Assembly: GCF_009765965.1 (NCBI RefSeq)
Contig: NZ_LMUL01000017.1
Location: 236,958-292,846 of the forward strand
Length of the DNA: 55,889 nt
Source: Caulobacter sp. S45
GTDB taxonomy: Bacteria; Pseudomonadota; Alphaproteobacteria; Caulobacterales; Caulobacteraceae
Direction of reading: 5' to 3'
Shown here: positions 9,141 to 18,515 of the stretch, in pieces
Layout of the letters: each line of letters opens with the position of its first letter
Position numbering within the stretch: position 1 is the stretch's first letter
Notes under the pieces: model-generated
What the model saw: the letters and a program-made list of their open reading frames with translations, nothing else
The model's database searches: none
What the model was told of the DNA's origin: nothing
Translations under genes and position numbers: made by a program

Positions 9141-11849
9141 CTACAGGAGCTGGTAGTGGGTGGGGGTTTCCTTGCGCAGGCTGATCAGCACCCGCGTGCC
9201 TCGGAAACCTTGGACCGCGTCGCCGTGGATCGGGCTAGCGGCGGCGATACGGCCGCCCATGATCTCGACGAAGCCTTTGGCGATCGACAGGCCAAGGCCC
9301 ACGCCCTTGTGGCCGTCGCGGTCGGTGGGGGCCTCGATGCGCCGGAACTTGTCGAACACCCGTTCCAGCTCCGGCGTGGGGATGCCGCGGCCCTCGTCCT
9401 CGATGCTGATCACCACGTTGCCGCGATCCTCGTAGGCCGCCACCTCGATGGGCGAGCCGTCGGGGCTGTAGGCGATGGCGTTCTCCAGGATGTTGACCAC
9501 CGCCTGCTCCAGCAGGCCGGCGTCCACCTTGATCAGGGACAGTTCGGCCGGGAAGTCGCGCACGAGTTTACGCGCGCCCAGCCGCCGTTCGACCCGTTCG
9601 ATGGCGGCGGCCAGGACGTCGCGCACGTCGGTCCACTCCATCCGCGCATTGAGCGCGCCGCCCTCCAACCGGGTCATGTCGAGCAGGTCGCCGACGTAGC
9701 GGTTCAGGCGTTGCGCCTCCTCGCGAATGCTCTCCAGCAGGTCGCGGTAGATTTCCGGCCGCAGGTCGCCGCCGAAGTCGAGCAGGGTGGTGGCGGACCC
9801 CAGCACCGTCGACAGGGGTGTGCGCAGATCGTGGCTGATCGAGTTCAGCAGCGCGGCGCGAAGCTGGTCGGAGCGGCGCAGCGACTCGGTCTCGACCGTG
9901 GCGGCGGCCAGTTCCGCGCGCTCCAATGCCACCGCGCCCTGGTCCAGGGTGGCCAGCAGCAACCGCTCGGCCCCGCTGTCCAGCGACCGGCCCTTGATCG
10001 CCACCCCGGCGACGCCCGAGCGCGCCCGCAGCCCTTGCAGCGGCCAGAAGGTCCAGTCGATCTGGGGCAGGGTGCCGGTGCCCGCGCCCGCCGGTTCGCC
10101 CTTCTCCCAGGCCCAGCGGGCGGCGGTCATGGCGGAGGTGTTGAACGGTTTCAGGTCCGGGGAGCCGGCCGCCGGGCGGATCTCGCCCTTTTCCGGCAGC
10201 ATGACCACGGCCGCGCCTCCGGCGGCGGCGGCGGCCTGCTCGGCCAGGGCCTGGGCGGCTTCGTCACGGGTCGACACCGCCGATAGCCGCCGGCTGGCCG
10301 CCAGCAGCGAGGCGATGGCCGAGGCGCGGTTGGCGGTGGTCTTGGCCTGGTCGCGCACCCGTCCGGTCAACCAGCCCGTGGTCATGGCCACGGCGAAGAA
10401 GACCGCGAAGGTGATCAGGTCGGCCGGATGACCGATCGACAGGCTCATCCGCGGCTCGAGGAAGAAGAAGTTGTAGGCGATCGCCGCCGCGCCGGCGGCC
10501 GCCAGCGCCGCACCGAAACCGAAAGCGGCGCCGGCCAACAGCACGCTGGCCAGGAAGATCATCGCCAGGTTGGCGTTCTGCATGTAGCGGTCGGCCATGG
10601 CCGCGATCCCGCCGGCCACCCCCACCATCGCCAGCGCGCCAGCGTATCCGCGCCAGGCCTGCCGCTGCATGTCCAGCACCTGGCGCACCCGCACGGCCGG
10701 TTCGTCGTGGGGCGCGGAATCGGTGATCACATGCAGCGCCGCGCCGCGCGTCTTCTCCAGCAGCACGTGGGGCAGCGAGCGGCCGAACAGGGCGCGGGTT
10801 CGCGAACCGGAGGTGCGGCCGATGACGATCTGGGTGATGTTGTTGCGCGCAGCGTATTCCTGCACCGTGGCCAGCAGGTCGTCGCCGGCGACAGTCACCA
10901 CCCTGCCGCCAAGCTGGTCGGCGAGCTTGAGCGCCACGGCGGTCTGTTGGGCCGTGTCGGGCGTGGGCGGATGGTTCGGGCGCTCGACGTGCAGCACCGT
11001 CCACGGCGCGTCCATCATCAGGTCGGCCAGCCGGCGGCCCGCGCGCACCAGCGAGCTGGAGACCGGATCGCCGCCGATCAGCACCAGGATGCGCTCGCCG
11101 GCCGCCCACGGCCCCTCGATCCCCTGGCGGCGCATGGCGCCCACCAGCTTGTCGTCCACCGTCTGGGCGGCGCGGCGCAGCGCCATCTCGCGCAGCGCGG
11201 TCAGGTTCTCCGGCCGGAAGAAGCGGTCGGCCGCCAGGCGCGCGGTCTCGGGCACATAGACCTTGCCCGCCGCCAGCCGCTCGCGCAGCTCGTCGGGGGT
11301 GACGTCGATGATCTCGATCTCGTCGGCGCGGGACAGAGCGCTGTCGGGCACCGTCTCGCGCACTCGCACGCCGGTGATCTTCCAGACCACGTCGACCAGG
11401 CTTTCCAGGTGCTGGACGTTCAACGTGGTCCAGACGTCGATCCCGGCGGCGAGCAGTTCCTCCACGTCCTGCCACCGCTTGGGATGGCGCGAGCCCGGTG
11501 CGTTGGAATGGGCGTATTCGTCCACCAGCAGCAGGCCGGGACGCCGTGCGAGCGCCGCGTCCAGGTCGAATTCCATCAGCAGGCGGTCGCGATATTCGAC
11601 CGGCTTGCGCGACAGGGTCTCGAGCCCCTCGCAAAGCGCCTCGGTCTCTTTGCGGCCGTGGGTCTCGACCACCCCCACCACCACCTCCACGCCCTCGGCC
11701 TTGCGGCGTCCGGCGGAGGTCAGCATGGCGTAGGTCTTGCCCACCCCCGGCGCCATGCCGAGGAATACGCGCAGTTCTCCGCGCCCCTCGCGCTTGGTGG
11801 CCGCCAGCAGGGCGTCTGGGTCGGGGCGGCGGGGTTCCTCGGGTGTCAT
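9141..11849 (-). CDS. kdpD: Osmosensitive K+ channel sensor histidine kinase
   Basis: This 902-residue membrane kinase phosphorylates KdpE. The N-terminal cytoplasmic domain begins RPDPDALLAATKREGRGELR and has a Walker A-like GMAPGVGKTYAM (about residue 30) and LLVDEYAHSN. A universal-stress-protein-like part follows (ILVLIGGDP to IVIGRTSGSR). Then come four hydrophobic segments around residues 400-500, a GAF-like region, and the kinase core with H-box SISHDLRTPLSTV, N-box NILENAIAYSP and G-boxes DEGRGIP and GVGLGLSI. The start lies ten nt after the stop of an outer-membrane-protein relic (11859), and about 250 nt after the porin gene. The ribosome site is weak, which suggests a low level of KdpD or coupling to upstream translation. 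Confidence 0.96.
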   Translation of the reverse strand: MTPEEPRRPDPDALLAATKREGRGELRVFLGMAPGVGKTYAMLTSAGRRKAEGVEVVVGVVETHGRKETEALCEGLETLSRKPVEYRDRLLMEFDLDAALARRPGLLLVDEYAHSNAPGSRHPKRWQDVEELLAAGIDVWTTLNVQHLESLVDVVWKITGVRVRETVPDSALSRADEIEIIDVTPDELRERLAAGKVYVPETARLAADRFFRPENLTALREMALRRAAQTVDDKLVGAMRRQGIEGPWAAGERILVLIGGDPVSSSLVRAGRRLADLMMDAPWTVLHVERPNHPPTPDTAQQTAVALKLADQLGGRVVTVAGDDLLATVQEYAARNNITQIVIGRTSGSRTRALFGRSLPHVLLEKTRGAALHVITDSAPHDEPAVRVRQVLDMQRQAWRGYAGALAMVGVAGGIAAMADRYMQNANLAMIFLASVLLAGAAFGFGAALAAAGAAAIAYNFFFLEPRMSLSIGHPADLITFAVFFAVAMTTGWLTGRVRDQAKTTANRASAIASLLAASRRLSAVSTRDEAAQALAEQAAAAAGGAAVVMLPEKGEIRPAAGSPDLKPFNTSAMTAARWAWEKGEPAGAGTGTLPQIDWTFWPLQGLRARSGVAGVAIKGRSLDSGAERLLLATLDQGAVALERAELAAATVETESLRRSDQLRAALLNSISHDLRTPLSTVLGSATTLLDFGGDLRPEIYRDLLESIREEAQRLNRYVGDLLDMTRLEGGALNARMEWTDVRDVLAAAIERVERRLGARKLVRDFPAELSLIKVDAGLLEQAVVNILENAIAYSPDGSPIEVAAYEDRGNVVISIEDEGRGIPTPELERVFDKFRRIEAPTDRDGHKGVGLGLSIAKGFVEIMGGRIAAASPIHGDAVQGFRGTRVLISLRKETPTHYQLL

Positions 11850-11858
11850 CCGTTCAGG

Positions 11859-11957
11859 TCAGAAGCGATGGGACACGCCCATATAGGCCTGCCCCGCCGG
11901 GGTCTGCCGATTGAGGCCAATGTTGACCCCCGTGTCGAGCTGCAAATCATCGGGAAG
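11859..11957 (-). pseudogene. 3' relic of an outer-membrane 'meta-pathway' type transporter gene
   Basis: Between the porin gene and kdpD the minus strand encodes an orphan C-terminus. It reads LPDDLQLDTGVNIGLNRQ, then TPAGQAYMGVSHRF and a TGA stop. The pattern D-x-G-x-N-x-GLN-x-x-TP...G-x-S-x-RF is the closing beta-hairpin of the outer-membrane family annotated as putative MetA-pathway of phenol degradation (PF13557), and the terminal Phe is the usual BAM signal. No start codon or upstream body of such a protein is recognisable; further upstream the frame becomes arginine-rich. I read it as a remnant left by deletion. Family recognition is from memory. Confidence 0.6.
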
Positions 11958-12030
11958 TCGGCCGTGTCGCCGCAAGGTTGGCTGGATATCGTTGGATCGG
12001 CCTTGCGGGGTCGGAGCCTATCCGCAGGCA

Positions 12031-12056
12031 GTCGGCGGGGAGGAGACCCCGCCGAC
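12031..12056 (-). terminator. Strong hairpin downstream of the porin gene
   Basis: GTCGGCGGGG (12031-12040) and CCCCGCCGAC (12047-12056) pair perfectly around a 6-base loop. A second dyad (ACCGGCG / CGCCGGT, 12064-12086) lies next to it. There is no clear U-tract on the minus strand, so it may be a partial terminator or a 3' stabiliser that separates kdpFABC-porin from kdpDE. Confidence 0.5.
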
Positions 12057-12100
12057 GCCTTTGACCGGCGCCGCGAACGACGCCGGTCTCGGTCATGCGA

Positions 12101-13765
12101 TCAGAAGTGGATGATCGCATCGCCGGACAGGATCAATTCCTGCTGGCGGGCGTCGGGGACGCCGATGTTGCTGTTGCCGTCGAACGCCTTGCCCGCGTCG
12201 GCGCGGTAGTAGGCGATTTCCGGACGCAGCTCGATCTGCGGCGACAGCCAGTGCTGGACGCCGAACGCCACGCCTTCGTAGCCGGTGGCGACGCCGGTGC
12301 GCTGGCCCTGCATGTCGTCGAAATATTCTGTACGCAGGGTCAGGTTGGTCAGTGGCGTGAGCTGGTAGTTCCAATAAGCCAGCTCGGCCTGGACGTTGCT
12401 ACGGCAGGTCAGTGTCGCATGGTCGTTGCACTGAGCTCCATCGGGGGCGTTGAAGCGGAAGTTGGGGCCGGAGAAGGGCGTACCTCCGTTAGACTCGATA
12501 TTCAGCACCGTCGGGTTGTTCACGTTGGGAACATTGGTTTCGTGAACATTGTATGTTTCGAACGCGACGTGGAACTTGTCGGTGAACTTATGGTAGAGGG
12601 TAAAGCCCTTCCACTGGAGGTTATTGTAGCCATACGTGCCGCTATTGATGCCGTTGATGCAGGCATAGATGTCGGTGTTGGCGTCGCTGGTTTGATAACG
12701 GACGCACCCGGAGAACGACGGTATGGCGCCCGGGTCCTTCTTGAAGGTGCTGTTGGGGTAGATCGGGTTCGGGAAGGGGTTGGTCCTGTTCACCCCAGCG
12801 TTGCCGGCGAAGGTGTCGGTGCCGGCGACGATCCCTGCTTGCACCCACAGGTTCTTGGTCAACGCCAGGGTCGCCATGACCCCGGTGTTGGTGAAATTGT
12901 CGAACGTGTACGTCATCGAGTGTGAGTACATGTAGTTGTTCGGGGCGAGCTGGGCCTCGATGTCCGGGATCGAGATGAAGCGGCCGGCCCGGATCAGCAG
13001 GCCCTTGGCCACCTGCGGGATGTACAGCTCGGCGTACTCCATGGGCAGGTCCCAGCCGTAGTTCTTGTTCGACTTGGTGAGCTGGTTGCTGCCCAGGCCG
13101 TCGGAGATCGTATAGCGATAATCGACCCCGTAGATGCCCGAGATGCGGAAACCCCAGTCGATGTGGTCGCGCTGGACGGTGTCGGGCGTGCGCTCGATAT
13201 AGAGCACCGTCTGGTCCATCTGGGCGGTGTTGGGGTTGTAGTCGTAGCCGGCCGGCGCGTTGCCGCCCTTACCGTGGCTGGTGCTGAGGTTGGCGCCGGC
13301 TTCCACCCAGCCATAGGCCTGGATGTGGGCGTCGCTCAGGAACTTGCCGAAGCCGGTGGGGGCCAGGGCCACCATCAGCGGGCTGTCCACCGAGTTGGGC
13401 CGGTTAGCGCCCAGCAGGGTCGCGGCGCCGTAGGGCCACTCGGTGAAGGGGTAGGGCGGCTGGGTGACGGGCTGAGGCGGATAGTCGTCGCGTCGCCCGG
13501 CCGGGGCGTTCGGATCGACCGGCGGGCCGGCCTGGCCCCACTCCAGCTTGTAGTAGTCCGCCATGCGCGTGAACACGTTGCCGCCCGTGGGTATCAGGGA
13601 GACGTTGTAGGCGGGCGTCGAGGCGGCGGCGGGCGTGGCGCCGTCCGTGGTTCCATCGGAAGCAGACGCCGGGATGTTGATATCCTCTGCATGGGCCGCG
13701 GCGGCTCCGATCGCCGCGGATAGCGCCAACGCCATCGCGCAAGAGGCGAAGTGACGGGAATTCAT
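12101..13765 (-). CDS. Outer-membrane beta-barrel porin (BBP2/OmpL-like) in the kdp operon
   Basis: This 554-residue secreted protein has a signal peptide cleaved near AAAHA-ED, then a low-complexity Ala/Thr/Ser linker and a barrel-like alternation of aromatic and small residues. It contains WVEAGANLSTSHG, RISGIYGVDYRY, IRAGRFISIPDIEAQLAP and an aromatic C-terminus ending IIHF, consistent with the putative beta-barrel porin-2 family (PF07642). AGGGGA precedes the ATG. It follows kdpC by about 50 nt on the same strand, so it is probably cotranscribed, and may open the outer membrane to K+ or other small solutes when Kdp is induced. The substrate is not known from sequence. Confidence 0.8.
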   Translation of the reverse strand: MNSRHFASCAMALALSAAIGAAAAHAEDINIPASASDGTTDGATPAAASTPAYNVSLIPTGGNVFTRMADYYKLEWGQAGPPVDPNAPAGRRDDYPPQPVTQPPYPFTEWPYGAATLLGANRPNSVDSPLMVALAPTGFGKFLSDAHIQAYGWVEAGANLSTSHGKGGNAPAGYDYNPNTAQMDQTVLYIERTPDTVQRDHIDWGFRISGIYGVDYRYTISDGLGSNQLTKSNKNYGWDLPMEYAELYIPQVAKGLLIRAGRFISIPDIEAQLAPNNYMYSHSMTYTFDNFTNTGVMATLALTKNLWVQAGIVAGTDTFAGNAGVNRTNPFPNPIYPNSTFKKDPGAIPSFSGCVRYQTSDANTDIYACINGINSGTYGYNNLQWKGFTLYHKFTDKFHVAFETYNVHETNVPNVNNPTVLNIESNGGTPFSGPNFRFNAPDGAQCNDHATLTCRSNVQAELAYWNYQLTPLTNLTLRTEYFDDMQGQRTGVATGYEGVAFGVQHWLSPQIELRPEIAYYRADAGKAFDGNSNIGVPDARQQELILSGDAIIHF

Positions 13766-13813
13766 TCGAGTAGTCCCCTGGTCAAGTCTTGTTACGTGGC
13801 GCGATGTTGCGCC

Positions 13814-14401
13814 TTACGACCGCGCCGGATGGAGCGGATACTGTGCGTCCAGCGCGCGGTTCACGGCCAACACGTTTACGTGTGGCTGGCCGATGAAGCC
13901 GAGGGCTGGCTGCATGGTGTTGCGGGCGATGACCGCCTGCACTTCGGTGGCCGGGACGCCGCGCGCCTGGGCGATGCGCGGGGCCTGGCGGGTGGCGTTC
14001 TCGGGCGAGACGTCGGGGTCGAGCCCCGAGCCCGATTGGGTGACGGCGTCGGCGGGGATGGGGACGCCGGGCGCTTCCTTCTTGAGGGCCGCCGCGTCGC
14101 CGGCGATGCGGTCGGCGAGCTTCTTGTCCATCGGGCCGAGGTTGCTGGGCGACGAAGCCGTGGCGTCGTAGCCGTTCCCCGCCGACGAGCCGCGAGGATG
14201 CAGGTATTCCGGCTTGGCGAAGGCCTGGGCGATCAGGATGGAGCCTTCGATGGAGCCGTCGGGGCGGTGAAGCAGGCTGCCGCCGGCCTGGTAGGGCAGG
14301 GCGACCTTGGCGATCCCGGTGATCGCCAGCGGGTAGATCAGGCCGGTGAGGATCGTGAACAGCACGATCATCACCAGGGCGGGACGGATATGGGCGAGCA
14401 T
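13814..14401 (-). CDS. kdpC: Potassium-transporting ATPase subunit C
   Basis: KdpC is the single-span accessory subunit that stabilises the KdpFABC complex and helps ATP binding by KdpB. The 195-residue protein has one N-terminal membrane helix (LVMIVLFTILTGLIYPLAIT) and a periplasmic domain with the family segments GSILIAQAF, YLHPRGSSAGNGYDATASS-type loop, SGSGLDPDVSPENA and VNVLAVNRALD. Start at 14401, 13 nt after the kdpB stop. Confidence 0.96.
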   Translation of the reverse strand: MLAHIRPALVMIVLFTILTGLIYPLAITGIAKVALPYQAGGSLLHRPDGSIEGSILIAQAFAKPEYLHPRGSSAGNGYDATASSPSNLGPMDKKLADRIAGDAAALKKEAPGVPIPADAVTQSGSGLDPDVSPENATRQAPRIAQARGVPATEVQAVIARNTMQPALGFIGQPHVNVLAVNRALDAQYPLHPARS

Positions 14402-14414
14402 GGTTTTCGCTCCC

Positions 14415-16445
14415 TCAGGCCAGATGCAGGGATGAGACGATCAGGTCGATCACCTTGATGCCCACGAAGGGCGCGATGATCCCGCCGAGGCCGTAGATCA
14501 GCAGGTTGCGGGTCAGCAGGGCCTGGGCCCCGATGGCCCGGTACTTCACCCCCTTAAGCGCCAGCGGGATCAGCGCGATGATGATCAGGGCGTTGAAGAT
14601 CACCGCCGAGAGGATCGCGCTCTCGGGGCTCGACAAATGCATCACGTTCATCGCGCCGAGCGAAGGCATCGAGACCACGAACAGGGCCGGGATGATGGCG
14701 AAGTACTTGGCCACGTCGTTGGCGATGCTGAAGGTGGTCAGCGCGCCACGGGTGATCAGCATCTGCTTGCCGACCTCGACGATCTCGATGACCTTGGTCG
14801 GGTCGCTGTCGAGATCGACCATGTTGCCGGCCTCGCGGGCGGCCTGGGTGCCGGTCTGCATGGCCACGCCGACATCGGCCTGGGCGAGTGCGGGCGCATC
14901 GTTGGCGCCGTCGCCGCACATGGCGACCAGGCGGCCCTTGCCCTGCTCCTCGCGGATCATCCGCAGCTTGTCCTCGGGGGTCGCTTCCGCGAGGAAGTCG
15001 TCGACGCCGGCCTCGGAGGCGATGGAGGCGGCGGTGACGGGGTTGTCGCCGGTGATCATCACCGTGCGCACGCCCATCCGGCGCAGGTCGGCGAAGCGTT
15101 CCTTGACGCCCGGCTTCACCACGTCCTTCAGGTGGATGACGCCGACCAGGCGATCACCTTCGGCCACCGCCAGCGGCGTGCCGCCGGAGCGTGCGATGCG
15201 GTCGACCGCGGCCTGCACTTCGCGCGGCAGATGGGCGCGCTCGGTCTTCAGGTGGCGGCAGACCGCGTCGACGGCGCCCTTGCGCCAGGTCAGCGAGCCG
15301 ACCTCCAGGCCTGAGAGGCGGGTGGTGGCGGTGAAGGGGATCGATACCGCGTCGGCCGGGGCCTCGGCGACGACGCCCTTTTCGCGGGCCAGCTGCACGA
15401 TCGAGCGGCCTTCCGGGGTCTCGTCGGCCAGCGAGGCCATCAGGGCGGCGCGCATGGCCGCGCCTTCCGGGATGCCGGGCGCCGCGATCACTTCGGTGGC
15501 CATGCGGTTGCCGAAGGTGATGGTGCCGGTCTTGTCCAGCAGCAGGGTGTCGACGTCGCCCGCGGCTTCCACCGCCCGGCCCGACGTGGCCAAGACGTTG
15601 AACTTCAGCAGGCGGTCCATGCCGGCGATGCCGATGGCCGAGAGCAGGCCGCCGATCGTCGTCGGGATGAGGCAGACGAACAGCGCGCCGAGCACTACCG
15701 GGTCGAGCTTCACCCCGGAATAGGCGCCCAGGCCCACCAGCGTCACCACCACGATCAGGAACACCAGGGTCAGGCCAGCCAGCAGCACGGCCAGCGCGAT
15801 CTCGTTGGGGGTCTTGCGGCGGTCGGCGCCTTCGACCATGGCGATCATGCGGTCGAGGAAGCTGGAGCCGGCGCCGGCGGTCACCCGCACCTTGATCCAG
15901 TCCGACACTACGGTGGTGCCGCCGGTGACGGCGGAACGGTCGCCGCCGCTCTCGCGGATCACCGGCGCGCTCTCGCCGGTGATGGCGGCCTCGTTGACCG
16001 AGGCCACGCCCTCCACGATCTCGCCGTCGGCGGGGACCGCGTCGCCGGCCTCGACCAGCACGATCTGGCCGACCTCCAGCTTGTGGGCGGGGGTGGGGAC
16101 AGTGGCGCCGGTCTGGGGATCGACCAGCTTGGCCATGGTGTCGACCCGCGCCGAACGCAGGCTGTCGGCGGCGGCCTTGCCCCGGCCTTCGGCCACGCTC
16201 TCAGCGAAGTTGGCGAACAGCACCGTCGCCCAGAGCCACAGGGCGAGCTGCAGCGGGAACAGGATTGGCTGATGGCCAAAGACTGCGGCGATGGTGGAGA
16301 TGGTGGCGAGCGCCGCCACCACCTCGGTGGCCAGGATCACCGGGTTGCCGGTGAGCTTACGGGGGTCGAGCTTGACGAAGGCGTCGCGCGTGGCCCGGCC
16401 GAGCATCGCGCGCTGCGACCCCGACTTTGCGATTGCGGAAGGCAT
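14415..16445 (-). CDS. kdpB: Potassium-transporting P-type ATPase subunit B
   Basis: This is the ATP-hydrolysing subunit of the Kdp pump, a P-type ATPase of 676 residues. The phosphorylated aspartate is D304 in DKTGTIT. The actuator motif is TGES (156-159), whose serine is the position known in E. coli to be inhibited by phosphorylation. The ion-path segment [15 protein letters not shown] and the hinge [16 protein letters not shown] are also present. Four N-terminal and three C-terminal membrane helices are visible. It lies 22 nt downstream of kdpA. Confidence 0.98.
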   Translation of the reverse strand: MPSAIAKSGSQRAMLGRATRDAFVKLDPRKLTGNPVILATEVVAALATISTIAAVFGHQPILFPLQLALWLWATVLFANFAESVAEGRGKAAADSLRSARVDTMAKLVDPQTGATVPTPAHKLEVGQIVLVEAGDAVPADGEIVEGVASVNEAAITGESAPVIRESGGDRSAVTGGTTVVSDWIKVRVTAGAGSSFLDRMIAMVEGADRRKTPNEIALAVLLAGLTLVFLIVVVTLVGLGAYSGVKLDPVVLGALFVCLIPTTIGGLLSAIGIAGMDRLLKFNVLATSGRAVEAAGDVDTLLLDKTGTITFGNRMATEVIAAPGIPEGAAMRAALMASLADETPEGRSIVQLAREKGVVAEAPADAVSIPFTATTRLSGLEVGSLTWRKGAVDAVCRHLKTERAHLPREVQAAVDRIARSGGTPLAVAEGDRLVGVIHLKDVVKPGVKERFADLRRMGVRTVMITGDNPVTAASIASEAGVDDFLAEATPEDKLRMIREEQGKGRLVAMCGDGANDAPALAQADVGVAMQTGTQAAREAGNMVDLDSDPTKVIEIVEVGKQMLITRGALTTFSIANDVAKYFAIIPALFVVSMPSLGAMNVMHLSSPESAILSAVIFNALIIIALIPLALKGVKYRAIGAQALLTRNLLIYGLGGIIAPFVGIKVIDLIVSSLHLA

Positions 16446-16467
16446 CTTCAGACCTTGCTTGAAAGGG

Positions 16468-18174
16468 TCAATGCGAGACGGCGGAGAGCATCTGGAAATG
16501 CTCGACGATGGGACCCAGCGCGAGCGGGGGGAAGTATTGCAGGCCGCCCAGGATCAGGATCAGACCGATCAGCAGGCCAATGAACTGCAGGCCGTGGGTC
16601 GGCAGGGTGCCGGCGGTCGGCTGCAGCTTGGGCTTGGCGGCGAGCGCGCCGGCCATCGCCATCACCGGGACGATGTAGGCGAAGCGGCCTAGCGCCATGG
16701 CGATGCCCAGCGTCGTGTCCCACCAGGGGGTGTTGGCGTTCAGCCCTCCGAAGGCCGACCCGTTGTTCCCCACCGCCGAGGCGTAGGCGTAGAGCATCTC
16801 GGTCAGCCCGTGCGGACCGGTCGCCGACACCGATTTCAGCGCGATCGGAGACACCGCCGACACCGCCGCGAACCCCAGGATGGTGACCGGCAGGATCAGG
16901 GTGGCGAGGACCGCGTACTTGACCTCGCGCGCCTCGATCTTCTTGCCGAGATACTCCGGCGTGCGGCCCACCATCAGCCCGGCGACGAACACCGAGATGA
17001 TCGCCATGACCACGATGCCGTAGAGGCCCGAGCCGACGCCGCCCGGCAGGATCTCGCCGAGCTTGATCATGAACATGGCGGTCCCGCCGCCCAGCGGCGT
17101 GAAGCTTTCCAGCGCGCCGTTGACGCCGCCGTCGGAAGCGCCGGTGGTCATGGCGGTCCACACCGCCGTCGAGGGCGCGCCGAAGCGGACCTCCTTGCCT
17201 TCCATGTTGGGGGCGGCGGCCACGCCGGCGTGCAACAGGGCGGGGGTGACGCGGGTCTCGCTGGCGTAGATCGCCGCCGATGCGCCGACCAGCAGCACGA
17301 CCATGGCGATCACCAGGGCGCGGGCCTCGCGGCCGGCCATGGCCACGCGACCGAAGGCGATGACGCAGCCGAAGCCGACCGCGTTCATGGCGATCTCTTC
17401 GATCAGGTTGGACCAGGCGTTGGGGTTCTCGAACGGATGGGCGGAGTTGGCGCCGAAGAAGCCGCCGCCGTTGGTGCCGAGTTGCTTGATGATCTCCTGG
17501 CTGGCGACCGGGCCGACCGAAATCCCCTGCTTGGCGCCTTCCAGCGTGTGGGCGTCGATGTGGGCCATCAGGGTCTGGGGCACGCCCGAGGCGACCAGCA
17601 CGATGGCGAACACCACCGAGATCGGCAGCAGGATGTAGAGGGTGGTGCGGGTCAGGTCGGCCCAGAAGTTGCCGAGCGTCTCGCCCCGGTTGGCGGCGAA
17701 GGCGCGCGCCAGGGCGGCCGCCACCGCGATCCCGGAGGCGGCGGAGACGAAGTTCTGCACCGTCAACCCGCTCATTTGGGACAGGTTGGAGAGCGTGCTT
17801 TCCCCGGAATAGGACTGCCAGTTGGTGTTGGTGACGAAGCTGATGGCCGTGTTGAAGGCCAGGTGGGGGCTCATGCCCGCGAAGTGCATCGGGTTGAGCG
17901 GCAGCAGGCCCTGAGCGCGCAGGATCAGGTAGAGCAGGAAGAAGCCCGCCGCATTGAACGCCAGCAGCGCGCCCAGATAGGCCATCCAGCCCTGGCCCTT
18001 GGTCGGGTCGACGCCTGAGGCGGCGTAGAACAGCCGCTCCACCGGGCGCAGTACGGGGTCCAGCCAGGTCGACCGACCCTCCCAGACGCGCGCCATGTAG
18101 ACGCCTATGGGCCAGCCGAGCAAAACGGCCAGCCCTAGCGTGAGGGCGATTTCCGCCCACCCCTGCCAGTTCAT
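16468..18174 (-). CDS. kdpA: Potassium-transporting ATPase subunit A
   Basis: KdpA is the K+-selective channel-like subunit, related to SKT transporters. The 568-residue protein is almost entirely hydrophobic helices, with selectivity-filter motifs including [13 protein letters not shown] and [20 protein letters not shown]. It starts 22 nt after the kdpF stop. Length and motifs are normal. Confidence 0.98.
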   Translation of the reverse strand: MNWQGWAEIALTLGLAVLLGWPIGVYMARVWEGRSTWLDPVLRPVERLFYAASGVDPTKGQGWMAYLGALLAFNAAGFFLLYLILRAQGLLPLNPMHFAGMSPHLAFNTAISFVTNTNWQSYSGESTLSNLSQMSGLTVQNFVSAASGIAVAAALARAFAANRGETLGNFWADLTRTTLYILLPISVVFAIVLVASGVPQTLMAHIDAHTLEGAKQGISVGPVASQEIIKQLGTNGGGFFGANSAHPFENPNAWSNLIEEIAMNAVGFGCVIAFGRVAMAGREARALVIAMVVLLVGASAAIYASETRVTPALLHAGVAAAPNMEGKEVRFGAPSTAVWTAMTTGASDGGVNGALESFTPLGGGTAMFMIKLGEILPGGVGSGLYGIVVMAIISVFVAGLMVGRTPEYLGKKIEAREVKYAVLATLILPVTILGFAAVSAVSPIALKSVSATGPHGLTEMLYAYASAVGNNGSAFGGLNANTPWWDTTLGIAMALGRFAYIVPVMAMAGALAAKPKLQPTAGTLPTHGLQFIGLLIGLILILGGLQYFPPLALGPIVEHFQMLSAVSH

Positions 18175-18196
18175 CGATGAGACCCGTGGATTTTTG

Positions 18197-18280
18197 TTAG
18201 AATTTGTCGGGGCGCACGAGGGCGGCCACCATGTAGACGCCGACCCCGAGGGCGGCGACGGCGTAGATCAGCGCGATCAT
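18197..18280 (-). CDS. kdpF: Potassium-transporting ATPase small subunit F
   Basis: This 27-residue single-span peptide ([20 protein letters not shown], then LVRPDKF) ends with the RP-(E/D)-(K/R)-F signature of KdpF, the lipid-like subunit that stabilises KdpFABC in the membrane. It sits 22 nt upstream of kdpA. Its ATG follows the stop of another micro-ORF as TGAGATG, so reinitiation is likely. Too short for most gene finders. Confidence 0.92.
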   Translation of the reverse strand: MIALIYAVAALGVGVYMVAALVRPDKF

Positions 18281-18281
18281 C

Positions 18282-18365
18282 TCACAGCGCCCGAAGCAGG
18301 CGGCCGTACAGGCCCATGCCCGCAAAACAGGCCGCGCCGAGGATGATGAAGATCAAGTCGTCCAT
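18282..18365 (-). CDS. 27-aa single-span membrane peptide at the head of the kdp operon
   Basis: The ORF reads MDDLIFIILGAACFAGMGLY then GRLLRAL: one hydrophobic helix followed by a short basic tail. AGGGG lies about nine bases upstream of the ATG. Its TGA is separated from the kdpF ATG by a single base (TGAGATG), an arrangement that couples translation. It is not KdpF, which follows it, and resembles it only in size and topology. It may be an extra small subunit or a translational activator of kdpF. No homologue is claimed. Confidence 0.65.
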   Translation of the reverse strand: MDDLIFIILGAACFAGMGLYGRLLRAL

Positions 18366-18443
18366 GACGGCTGCCCCTGGGTTTCGAGGGGCGCATAGTC
18401 GTTCAAAGCCACGTCAAGGTTCGAGTGCGCAGGACCGACGCGC

Positions 18444-18462
18444 TCGTAAAGGTTTCGTAAAG
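18444..18462 (-). promoter_or_regulatory. Direct repeat upstream of kdp, candidate KdpE operator
   Basis: On the minus strand CTTTACGA occurs twice with an 11-base period (plus-strand TCGTAAAG at 18444-18451 and 18455-18462), about 80-100 bp upstream of the first kdp ORF. Tandem sites one helical turn apart are typical for OmpR-family dimers. An inverted repeat GACGCGGAA/TTCCGCGTC (18467-18494) lies just beyond and may be the 3' hairpin of satP. Function is inferred from position. Confidence 0.45.
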
Positions 18463-18515
18463 ATCGGACGCGGAACCCGTAAGGATTCCGCGTCTTTGGC
18501 CTGTTTTACAAAGGC

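Noticed and set aside
10428-12209. Plus-strand frame of 593 codons opposite kdpD
   Set aside because: It runs across kdpD, the outer-membrane relic and the porin end without any recognisable domain; kdpD explains the region.
16448-18160. Alternative minus-strand frame of 570 codons overlapping kdpA
   Set aside because: It is the same strand in another frame and reads as arginine-rich nonsense, while the kdpA frame has the selectivity-filter motifs.
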